A program made the translations under genes and the position numbers. Below are positions 44,737-54,908 of a DNA stretch of 64,000 bases, in pieces. The stretch is from Neonectria sp. B-13 (lineage: Eukaryota; Ascomycota; Sordariomycetes; Hypocreales; Nectriaceae). The stretch's first letter is position 1, and the number at the start of each line of letters is the position of its first letter. The stretch lies in the NCBI GenBank assembly GCA_002682825.1, contig NOKP01000005.1, positions 1,054,001-1,118,000 of the forward strand, given 5' to 3'. Under the pieces are notes generated by a model. It was not told where the DNA came from. It searched no databases and was given only the letters and a program-made list of their open reading frames with translations.

Positions 44737-45481
44737 GCCCGCCGTAGAGATGATGGGCAGATATCGCTCCTCTTTCACGTTGACCCGAGGCTTCACTACT
44801 CGAGGTGATTAGATGTGAGGATTTCCGGGAAGAGGCCTGTTGGGCCCCTCTGAGGTAGTACATGATGCAGAATTGCTTGCAATGCGTTGGAGAAGACCCA
44901 TAGTATCATGTACTCTCCAATGTCCAATCTTCAGGTCAAATGTAGAACAATCACGCGCGGAACATGATGAAACATGAACAAATTTCCCATGCATGCGAAT
45001 GGGTGGCAAAGTGTCATCATAACCCACTTGCTCTATTAGTTTTTGCGCTAGACCGTCAACAGCCGTGCTAGGTCAATCTGTACGAACCTCCGCACTGTTT
45101 TCTTGATGTTATGATCTCTTGTCAGAGCCAGCCCAGGCCACAGTCGTACCAAGACAGAGCATCTTCATTTTGGAGGCATTTTATATAGATCAAGTGCCGT
45201 ACCAATTGCTGGATCCAAACCAGAAGAGGTTAGGATTACCCCATTCAACTACGTCAAGCCTTCAACCCCAACAATGAAAGGGGCTTACGACCTAACTAGC
45301 TAACATTACCCCATACGCTAGCGGAGGCGCCCCGCTTAAATCGTACCCCAAATTATCCGGACGTGGGGGCACGTCTCCATCTCCAGGGTTCCATCGAGCT
45401 GAAATTCTTTCATTGCTCATCATCCTCCCAAGACCTGGTACTCGAATATTCCGACCGAGTATCCTGCATCCAGTCTGAGCC
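44737..45481. other. Intergenic, no gene seen
   Basis: Same-strand gap between the transporter and the regulator. It holds the transporter's 3' end and the regulator's promoter; no ORF is supported. Confidence 0.4.
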
Positions 45482-47893
45482 ATGGAAGGTAAGCTCCCCA
45501 AGGCCTCTCCTCCGCATGCAGGCCCGCCTAGTGGACCCACGGCGGAGGAGCCAACCCCGTGTCGTGAATGCCGCCGGCGAAAGATGAAGTGCGATGGCGT
45601 CATGCCCGTGTGCTCCATTTGTCGGAAGTATAGACGTCACTGCCTATATGACAAGCACAGCAGGACTCGCTTGACACGAAGGTAGGTCCCCATCGACACC
45701 TTTGCCCGCGAGAAGCGTTCAGGTGCTGGCTACTGACTGAGACGGCTGCAGGCATGTCACCATCTTGGAGGAACGTCTTGAAAAGGCCGAGGCCCTTTTG
45801 AGACGCCACTACACCGACAGCCAGATTGCGGAGCTGATGGACGGAGGCGAAACTCCGAGTAGTACTGCCGCGTCGCCACCCCAGAGCCTCGCCCAACCGC
45901 CAGCCCCGGCACCAGACGCTCGGCCTTCCATGTCAACCACAGCGAGTCTGGTGACTCTTGCCGCTGACATCTCGCAGCTGGCGCCATGCATCGACTTGGG
46001 AGTCAACGCAGGCCCTTTGCCCGGATCTCAGGCCACCTCATATGAGATTGCCCCGACTCTAGCCGACAGCTTCGAGTGGAACGAGCAAGAGGCATCATGG
46101 GGCACGTACGATCCATCTCGTTGGTCGGGTATGGATTCTGTCAATGGGGACTCTACTCAAACCATCATGGATGGCATGGCTGCCCTGACTGTGGGCGACC
46201 ACAACAGAGGTTACCTGGGTGCGGTTTCCGGGGCCGCTTTGCTGCGTCAAATCCTCTCCGCCCACCCAGACGGAGAAGAGGTTGATGCGGAAGTTGCACT
46301 GCATCAGATCGAGTCTCTGTTCCAGCAGCACTCAGATCACTCCCGGTGGTTTCGCACCCAGGCCATGCTGACCCGGGTGGCAGTAGAGAATCTCATTGAC
46401 GCCTTCTTCGCCCTCTATCATCCCACGTTCCCTATCGTACATGAGCCCACCTTCCGGGCGCAGTACGCGGGCACCTTGCCTTGCACAAACAAGGACCACT
46501 GGAATATACTCGCAAACATTCTTGCGGCGCTCGGGTCGTTTGCAAGCAGCAACGCCGCCGACGCCACCGACTTGCCCATCTTCCAGGCGGCGCAGAAGAG
46601 CCTGCTGTCAGACAACCTCGAGGTTGGAAACTTGACTCTTGTCCAGGCATTTGGCCTGTCGGCAAACTATCTGCAAAAGAGGAACAAGCCCAACAGCGGG
46701 TATAATTATGGTGGCCTGGCACTCCGGCTGGCCATTGGATTGGGCTTTCATAAGGAGTTTGAAGGGGACAGCCTCTCGCCTCTGCAGAGGGAAATCCGGC
46801 GCAGAGCATGGTGGTGTCTCTGCGTCCTTGATGTGGGCGCCACCATCACCTATGGCAGACCACTGAACTGGCCACAGGCCGGTGTTGAGGCAGCCCTCCC
46901 TCAGAATATCCACGAGAAAGTCAGTGGGCAGCTATACCGTTGACGACTTTTTCTATTTTGATATTTTTTTACTGATATCTGTTAGGATCTAACGTGGGCT
47001 TCAACTTGTTGTTCATCAGAGGTGGATGGCGTGACGGAATACACTTACATCCGGGTTCAATCCGCCTATCACCTCAGTACAATGAGCGTCTACAACCGCC
47101 TCATCACTAGTCCCTTCCCGTCAGCTGCGGAGCTGATTGCTCTGGACGACGTATGCATCGGCTCTTGGCTCGCTCAAGTGCCCCACTACTACTTTGCCGC
47201 GCCTCCGCCTAAATCTGAACACGCGCTCGGCATTGGCATCTCGAGATGGCGGTACAGAAACCTCAGAATCGTCATGTACCGCCCCTTTCTCGTCCGATGG
47301 GCGCGATCCTCATCCTCAAACACCCAGCAGAGCTCATTAAGTATCGAAAACCTAGCCGTCTTCAGGTGTCTTGACGCCGCCAAGGAAACCATCACGTCCA
47401 TCCAAGGGTATTGGGCGTCTCGGTCTCACTCCAGGCTCGCGGCGTGGTATATCTTGTAAGTTGCTACTCTCTCTAGACCCACGTGTACTGTTTGCTTAGA
47501 CGATTCATCAGGTACTTTCTATTCCACGCAACTTTGATTCCTGTCCATTGCCTAAGGCAAAACCCTCGTCACTCACTCGCGCCTGACTGGCGCTCACAAA
47601 TCACCACGTCGTCGGCTATCATGGGCGCCATGGTGGAACTGAACCCCAACGGCTCCAAATGCCGCGATATCAGCCTCAAGCTCTGCTGGCCACACCTAGA
47701 CGAGGAAGACGCGCACACCTACTGTGAGAGCGCGCCGTTTCTGACTGGTACGGCAGATAGTGAGGCGGCGTCCATCATCAGTGGTTATGATACGTGGTGT
47801 GAGTTGATGAGCAACACAAGCACGGGAGCACCGATGTATCAGTGGACGGACTTGAATGATCCGGCTCTAAATTTCCTTAATAACGTCTATTGA
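45482..47893 (+). CDS. Zn2Cys6 transcription factor with fungal_trans domain
   Basis: Exon 1 carries CRECRRRKMKCDGVMPVCSICRKYRRHC, a complete six-cysteine binuclear cluster at residues 27-54. After a short intron the next exon begins HVTILEERLEKAEALLRRHY, a typical coiled-coil dimerisation helix, and runs through the fungal_trans core (FFALYHPTFPIVHEPTFRAQ, SGYNYGGLALRLAIGLGFHK, RRRAWWCLCVLDVGATITYG). Introns near 46917-46985 and 47457-47511 lead to the C-terminal exons with MVMYRPFL-like and YFLFHATLIPVHCLRQNP segments, ending at 47893. It resembles Gal4/Xlr1-style regulators of carbon metabolism. Its place beside the transporter and dehydrogenase suggests local control of those genes. Confidence 0.88.
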
Positions 47894-49865
47894 GTTTTGA
47901 TAGATACTAGTAGGGTCCATCAGGCTGGTCAGTTCGATGCGAAACTGTTTATCTCTAGCGCAGGCAGGGGCTTGGATCCATTACTCTCTGTCTTAAAGCT
48001 GTTATATGCCACTGTCTGTCTCGCTCAACTCAAAGTTTTTCCACCGCCAGACTTATCGTCTCGGCTTTTTGAGGTCTTCAACACCATTTTGCGGGAGGCA
48101 TGCCGGAGAGAGGACCAAGAGCAATGGCGAGCAACATCTCTCGAGACTGCGAAGAATCGGGCTTACCTGGTCGAGTGAGGATGCTTCCCGGTTTTGTGAG
48201 CGTGAAATAGTTCATTGCAGTCCTGTGACACGCCAGACCGCGAAGAATTCGTCATGCAATGCGACTGCGGGGCTGATTGCCCTGTCAAGACGAACCTGCA
48301 GCCACTAGATCGAGGAGACCGGGTTGACGCATGTATGGTAGATTTTCTAATCTGACGTCGACATCGAATTCTCACTTCCTGACCGGCCTACTCCGACTAT
48401 CACGTCGTCTAATCGACTTGCCGACGGTCCATAGCTAGTTGGAGAAAGTGAAGCGGGTGACCTAAGCTCCCAGAGGTTTAGAAGAATAAGTTGGTGAAGG
48501 GACAAATGCGGAGGGGGTGTCTTGCTTCTAGACTGGGGGATTGATCCATGACTAACTTCTCCACTTGCTATAGGTAAGGCAGACTTCCAACGAAGGTCTC
48601 GCTCGAGCCTAACTGCAGCTTCATTCGCCATTCTCGTGTCAGCCCAGCACTGTTCCAAGTACGCAAGGAAGATGAGTCAAGGATCGGCAACACCCCTTCC
48701 CTTGCGTCCTGGAGAGATCGGTCAGCATCAGCTAAGGTTCTGTAGGTTACTCTGTTTGGTGGCATCTTGACTCCCTCATGGTAGAAGAGACCTAAGATGA
48801 AGACGGCATTTATGACCGAAGCCAGACAGCAGCCTTCGAGCCTAAATTCAAGCCTCAGCCTATTCTTCGCCAACGGGAGAGGCTTTCAAAGACCAAGGCG
48901 CTCCATGGTGTTTACAAAGCTTTTTGGATCGGGAGAGTTGGCATCCACGATATACGTCTTCGAAGTCTTATCGACCAGCAATCGAATAAGGTCAGGCCGC
49001 ATGCAGTGACCGCCCTGTTCCCACAGCTTTGTGTTGTCACATGAAAAAACCCGCACTATAAAGGCCACTAATAGCACAACTGCTAGAGTATTCACTTTAC
49101 ATTTGCTTACTGGCTCAGTTAGCTAGTGCGATATGTGTCAGCGTAAATTCCTATGATTAAGCTCAATGCAAATCTATAAAGTCAACCAGTTGCTTGGTCA
49201 AAAGATTCTCATTAATATTACTATTAATAACAATGATGTTACTGAAGGTCTTGACAAGGTCTTCAACAGCCCGGAATCCATCGGGACGATAGATCTGAGC
49301 GACGCTGTTGCTGTACGTGAAGATATTGTGAATAGGTTCAAAAAGGCATGTGATAAGCGCCCATTACATTCGGTTTGGCAATTATCAGGAGAAAGATGAT
49401 GCTCATGCATCATTCAGAGCGGGATCTGCCATGATGCATTGCTGTTGTGCCCTACGAGAGCATGCTCTCGGCTGGTATCAATCCTCATGCGAACAACCAG
49501 CGTAATGACAAAAGTATGCCAATGAACACCACAAACAGAGCGTTTCATGAGGCAGTTCGCGTCCAACTCACGGGATTTCTTGGGTATCATTTTATTGGGA
49601 CGCTCGATGACAGGTTAGAAAGAATCATCGACTTCCTGCTATCTTCAACCGCTCGCTTGGTTGTTCGATCACCGACTATGCATCGAACAACACTAAAACC
49701 ACTACATACAACACCAATGCTCAGGCAACTATCCATCTTTACGCGATTAGTCGCGTCGTGTCCTGGCAGACTCGCTTCTGGCCGTTCTATTCCTGCGTTC
49801 TATCCTGCTATTGGCACCTCCCTTGGAGGCAATAGATACTTGAATGTGTTTCTTTGTGGTGTTAG
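47894..49865. other. Gene-poor zone with short relic ORFs
   Basis: Open frames at 47897-48178 (ATVCLAQLKVFPPPDLSSRL, VFNTILREACRREDQEQW) and 49166-49399 read with some coding character but match no recognised family and lack starts or splice partners. The zone borders the second AT-rich block and is best read as decayed sequence apart from the small ORF at 48886-49095. Confidence 0.35.
48886..49095 (-). CDS. Candidate small secreted protein
   Basis: A 69-residue ORF opens with a strong signal peptide (MNTLAVVLLVAFIVRVFSC) and a mature part of about 50 residues with two or three cysteines. A second minus-strand frame (48568-48873) continues right after it with coding character, so the gene may be longer with an unrecognised intron. 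No family was recognised. Position next to a RIP-degraded block is the usual setting for effector-like genes, which is suggestive only. Confidence 0.3.
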   Translation of the reverse strand: MNTLAVVLLVAFIVRVFSCDNTKLWEQGGHCMRPDLIRLLVDKTSKTYIVDANSPDPKSFVNTMERLGL

Positions 49866-52640
49866 TTAAAGTTAGAAATATTTGATAGGAATTGCATTAA
49901 GTAGCTTATACAAAAAGCTATAATAACTAATTATCTTAAGTAGGAAAAAGCTCTTAATTTACTATCTATTCTAATAGAATATAAAGGTTCTTATATATTA
50001 ACCTAAGAGTATTAAGATTTCTTACTTAGATTTTAAGATCTTAATCTAGCTTTCTAGTTTAAATTCTATATTAAAGCTAAATATAATAATTATCTAATCT
50101 AATATTTAAGTTTAAAACCTAATAAGAACCTTTATAGAAGCTTATAATATAATAGTATTATAAATTTTAAGTTTATTATTTATATTTTTATAAGTACTTT
50201 AGTTAAACTATATTTATATATTCTTATTAAGGTATTTATAATTCTATTAGTATTTATTAAATTAAAAAGAAAATAAAAATAGTATTATTATTTGTATTTT
50301 ATTAAATATTAATTACTTTATTATTCTATTAATAGTATAGCTTTTATTTAGTATATTTAAGTATATACTTATATTTTATTAATTAACTTTCTAAAAGCTT
50401 TTTTATAAGTTTCTTATATTAATATATTTAAATTAACTCTTAAAATATTAAGTATATAAACTTATTTAGATATAATAGTCCTTAGTAGTATATACCTAGA
50501 GAAGGGGCTAAAGGTTAAATAGTATAAAAGAAAATAGAAAAAATAATAGTATAATAGGCTTAATACCTAAGCCTAAGATAATAATAACTTAAGAAGATAA
50601 AAGTTTCTACTATAAAGCTAAGGTATAAGTTTTATTACTCTAATTAGCTGGAAAAGCTAGATCTTAGAAAAGCTAGATCTTAGAAAAGCTAGATCTTGGA
50701 AAAGCTAGATCTTAGAAAAGGCTAAAACTCCTTAGGATAAAAGCCTAGCCTATAAGACTCTACACTTTCTAGGTTACCCCTTTATATTCTATCTAACCTT
50801 CTATATAATATAACAACTATACTACTAATCATATAAAATAACTATCTAAATTATACTATAGCCTAATAAGCTCTTACTAAGCTATATATATAGGCTCTTA
50901 TATAATCTATATAGTAAATTAAAAAAATATTTAAGTTTTATTTCTATACTATAAATTATAGCTTAAAAGTCTAATCTAAAGCATATAAAATAGCCTATAA
51001 TTAACTACTTTAAACCTAAGAAATTAGTTTAATTAATAATCTTTAATTATAATATCCTATTATAAGAGGAAATATAGCTTAATATAATAATAGCCTAATA
51101 GATTATAATAGAATAGCTCTTTTTAAAGAGACTAACTCTAAAGCTAGAAAGGAATAGTAATATTACTACTATAGAGAAAAAGTTCCTTAAGAAGCTATAT
51201 AACCCTATCTATGCCTTATAGATTATATAGTTAATAGATAATATTATTCTAACTAACCTACAGCTAAAGGAGTAATACATTAGAAACTAAGGGAATCCTA
51301 CTATAGTTATCTCTAACATTAGCTATAAAGTATAGAGGGATTTGGCAGAGGGAGTTGGAAGCTAGAGGGGGCAAAAGTCAATAATTAGATTTAAAATCTA
51401 AAGATCTATCCCCCTATTAAGCTTAAGCAAAGGAAATATATAATTTAGTACAATTATAGATAAGTAGAAATAGTAGTTTAAATAGTAGTTTTAATAATAG
51501 TATATAAACTTATATAATATAGTAAGTATAATTAAAATTATAAATCTACTTAATTAATAGACTTAAGATATAAGTAAATAGTTTATATATATATAAAGTA
51601 TTATATTTAGTAGAAGTAATTCTATAATAGCTAATAAAGCTATAATACTTAACTAGCTTTATTATAGTTATAGTAAGAAAAGAGATATAATTTATCCTTT
51701 TAGCTTTTTAATAAGTAGAGGAAAAGTTAGTTAACTTAACTATAATTATAATACTATTAAGACTATTATAATAAGAGTCTTAAGATTAATAGAATTACTT
51801 AAATCTAGCTAAAAATTGAATAATTTTAGCTCTTAAATTTATTACTTATACTAATATTCTTATTTACTTTCTTAATAAACTTTATTAATTTCTATTTCTC
51901 TTTTAATCCTAGTTAATTTAAACTAATTATTAAAAAAGATTATTAATTAGTGAAAGCACTATAATACTTATATCTTATTTAGACTTTAATATTTACTAGT
52001 CTTAATATAGTATTAGAAAGATTAAGATTAAAACTAAAAGAGTTAAGAATAAAATAGAAAAATAAAAAAGAATAATTAAAAAGAAAAAGAATAATAAGAA
52101 AAAGAATATAAATAGAAATTAGAATAATAGATTTAGATTATAAAACTATTAATAAATTAATATTATCTTTCTTACTTATATAATATATTATATAGTATTC
52201 TTATATTTTATTTATTTAATTAGATTATATTTAATATAATTATATAAATAAAAAGAAAAATAATTTAAATCTTAAAAAAGTAAGTCTAAGAAATAAATAG
52301 TTTATATAATAATTATTAAATATTAGATTTAATTATTAAAGTATAATTTCCTTAATATATAGTATTTAAGAATAATATTAATAAAATAATAAAGTATATT
52401 TATACTTAAAGAAATAATTAAATTATTAAGTTTATTCTAGACTATATAGCTTTAATTTAATTAAATAAAACCCTTAAATAAATAGTTTAAAAACTTTATA
52501 TATTAAAAACAAGGTATTTTATACTTAAGGCTATAAAAGTACTTAAATTTTATTCTTAAATTAAGTAAAGAATAAAAAGCTATATAGTATTCTATAAATT
52601 TTTTTTTAATTAATAGAAATCTTAAGAGAATTCAGTAAGT
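49866..52640. repeat. AT-rich, RIP-degraded repeat block 2
   Basis: About 2.8 kb of almost pure A/T sequence without long ORFs. It contains a plus-strand copy of the same repeat family as block 1. The right boundary near 52640 is sharp, with GC-normal sequence and a functional-looking gene promoter following within 500 bases. Confidence 0.88.
50462..51505 (+). repeat. Most complete copy of the about 1.05 kb repeat family
   Basis: Order: block B (50462-50640), minisatellite array (50650-50725), block A (50765-51505). It contains less mutated stretches (GGGATTTGGCAGAGGG, GATCTATCCCCCTATTAAGC) that align with 39205-39435. Differences are C-to-T or G-to-A. No coding capacity is visible and the element class is unknown. 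Confidence 0.7.
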
Positions 52641-53092
52641 AGTAGAATTTATAGCTAGTTATTCAATGTAGTATCAATAGAGCAATGCAACCTTGAAGTC
52701 TTACAGTCATCTTGGTAGGTGAAGGTGCGTAGAAACTAAGGGTGCGCAGAAAGTGGGGTTGTTACATTATAGACTAGGCGCGTGACTAGGTAATTTTGTC
52801 ACTCCATTTGGTGTATGGTTTATTTTCCAGGCCACTTGGCCCTTCATAAATAAAGCCACCGAAATTGAGGCCTTGTGGATCCAAACTGGTTAGAAGAGTG
52901 GAGTTGGCGTCACTCCAGAGGTCTCGTTTTCATCATAGCCGCCTGAGCAATTAAAACATCCATGGATGCCGGATTCCATGCAGGGATTGTACGCACCTTG
53001 TTATTAGGTACGTAGCTACTTAGGTACATTGGTTCAGGTTTCTTTGTAGTCGGGCAGTCACATCGGCTGACCGTATGGTACCTAAGTTACGG

Positions 53093-53100
53093 TATAAAAG
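53093..53100 (+). promoter_or_regulatory. TATA box of the 53193 gene
   Basis: TATAAAAG lies 93 bases before the ATG at 53193, at a suitable distance for a core promoter with a short leader. Confidence 0.5.
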
Positions 53101-53192
53101 CGCTCCCTTCCCTCAAGATTCTACAACTGCCTCCAAGCTTCACAACACTTAACATCTATCTATTCATTGCAACCCTCATCCCGTTTTTGGTC

Positions 53193-54749
53193 ATGGCTTC
53201 TTCCGATTCAGAAGCGAAACACCAGAGCCTTCCTATCCGTGATAAGACAATCGCCAAACAAACGCCGCCACTGCTTTATTATGGCTATGACGAGTCCCAA
53301 AAGCTGTACTCATACGAGTCGCTACCGTCTCGAGAGGAGCACATTTTGAATGTCCTCAAAGGGCGCTCCAAATCGCTAGGCTATCACATGAGGATGAGGA
53401 TGCCCCTTAAGCTGAGCCCAGGAGAGAAACCTCTGCCCTGTCGTGAGACGCCAGGCGAGTTCGAAGACATCAACGCCTATTTTTCCTCCCAGATTCACGC
53501 CCTTTTCAACGCCCTCAAAGCCTATCAGGATTCAAGCATCGAAGCCAATACACGGCCATCCCAACAAGATGGTGCTGGTCTCGGAATCGAACTTGAGCTT
53601 CAATCCTACGACATCTTTCCCGAATGCATGCATCGCCAGTTTCACTCGCGTCGTCTCTATCTCAGTGATGCAGCCACGCTGCCTTTGCTGCCGCACTACA
53701 CTGAGTTTGAGCTAAGCATCTCCAGCCACCAGTTTGAACACCTTCGTCCAGTTTCACTGCGAACGATAGTGGAGTGCATGGTACGACTCCCAGACCTGCA
53801 AGAGGTCAACTGTCCGTGGCTTTGGGAACGGACACTGATTGCCTACGAGTCGCCTTTTCTGCGGACCTACACGCGTGAGTGGGAGGGTCCGTGGCGTGAC
53901 TCGCGCCACGAATTTGGCCGGGCAGTAGACGAACTTCGTGAGCAGATACCCGTGTCGTTGAGAAAGGTCAGGTTCTTGTTTTGGAAGCGCCGTTACCACT
54001 TCATGGATGACCAAGCCGTTCCGATGCCGAATCTTGTGCACCCCGCCGACGAGGATCCCATGTCAACTGGGTTTCGCATCATGGCGCCGTACCTCGAGGA
54101 GCTTGACCTACGCGCTTTCCTGACACCCGGCATCTTCAAGGCCCAATGGCCACGCATGCGGCGTCTTCGCGTCGAATTTCATCCCTGCCGACCCGACGGA
54201 CGCTGGTACTTTGTTGGGCCGCGTGGCGAGAACCCCAACCCCGAAGGCTACGAGGTAACCGAGAAGCATTACCCTCCCACGGGTCCGAATGAGGCAGATG
54301 AAGAGTTTGACGAAGATTGGGAGGAGAACTGGATCAGGGATGACGAATTCACGAGTGATATGTTCCGCACGGAACCGATGGCAGAGCAGATCGAGCCCCT
54401 TCTGTCGGCGTTTGCTGCAGCGTTGAAAAGCATGCCCGCCCTGGAGGAGGCAGAGCTATTCACAAATGTATCCTGGAACCCGTCGGCAGAGAGATTGGAC
54501 GAGTATGGAGATGAGGCTCCCTACGATGCCGAATATGGCGGTCGCAAGTGGGGATTGAGGTATGTTCCAGGGAAAAACGGTGTTGAAGGGATGGCGGAAT
54601 GGCAGGTCGGGGCATGGAGACCGCCACAGGGCGTTATGAAGTTGTTTGAAGACTTGGGCGGGGACAGTCAAGTCAAGATGGTGTGGAAGGAATTTGAATT
54701 TCTTGACTGGAGGGGTAATAACAGGTTCGATAACGGACTGGAAGCTTAG
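53193..54749 (+). CDS. Conserved-looking hypothetical protein, 518 residues
   Basis: This is an intronless ORF. The ATG at 53193 (MASSDSEAKHQSLPIRDK) is chosen because the open frame upstream begins only at a non-ATG codon. The protein has no signal peptide or membrane segment. It contains FELSISSHQFEHLRPVSLRT, a leucine-rich-repeat-like stretch (VRLPDLQEVNCPWLWERTLI, APYLEELDLRAFL, WPRMRRLRVEFHP), an acidic segment EADEEFDEDWEENWIRDDE, and WRPPQGVMKLFEDLGGD near the end. The arrangement resembles fungal F-box-associated leucine-rich proteins that lack an obvious F-box. Function is unknown. It is tail-to-tail with the LysM gene, 160 bases apart. Confidence 0.65.
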   Translation: MASSDSEAKHQSLPIRDKTIAKQTPPLLYYGYDESQKLYSYESLPSREEHILNVLKGRSKSLGYHMRMRMPLKLSPGEKPLPCRETPGEFEDINAYFSSQIHALFNALKAYQDSSIEANTRPSQQDGAGLGIELELQSYDIFPECMHRQFHSRRLYLSDAATLPLLPHYTEFELSISSHQFEHLRPVSLRTIVECMVRLPDLQEVNCPWLWERTLIAYESPFLRTYTREWEGPWRDSRHEFGRAVDELREQIPVSLRKVRFLFWKRRYHFMDDQAVPMPNLVHPADEDPMSTGFRIMAPYLEELDLRAFLTPGIFKAQWPRMRRLRVEFHPCRPDGRWYFVGPRGENPNPEGYEVTEKHYPPTGPNEADEEFDEDWEENWIRDDEFTSDMFRTEPMAEQIEPLLSAFAAALKSMPALEEAELFTNVSWNPSAERLDEYGDEAPYDAEYGGRKWGLRYVPGKNGVEGMAEWQVGAWRPPQGVMKLFEDLGGDSQVKMVWKEFEFLDWRGNNRFDNGLEA

Positions 54750-54908
54750 GTTTCTTCTCTCTTCCTAACTGCGGTTATTTTTCTCTTCTTTCCTTGTTTT
54801 CTTTTTGCCTAATTCCGTTTCGCATAAAAAGTAATCAGGATCAACAATTAAGACCGAGGAGTGCAGTTAACAAACTCGCGAATGTTCATTCGGCTACTAT
54901 CCAAGGGT

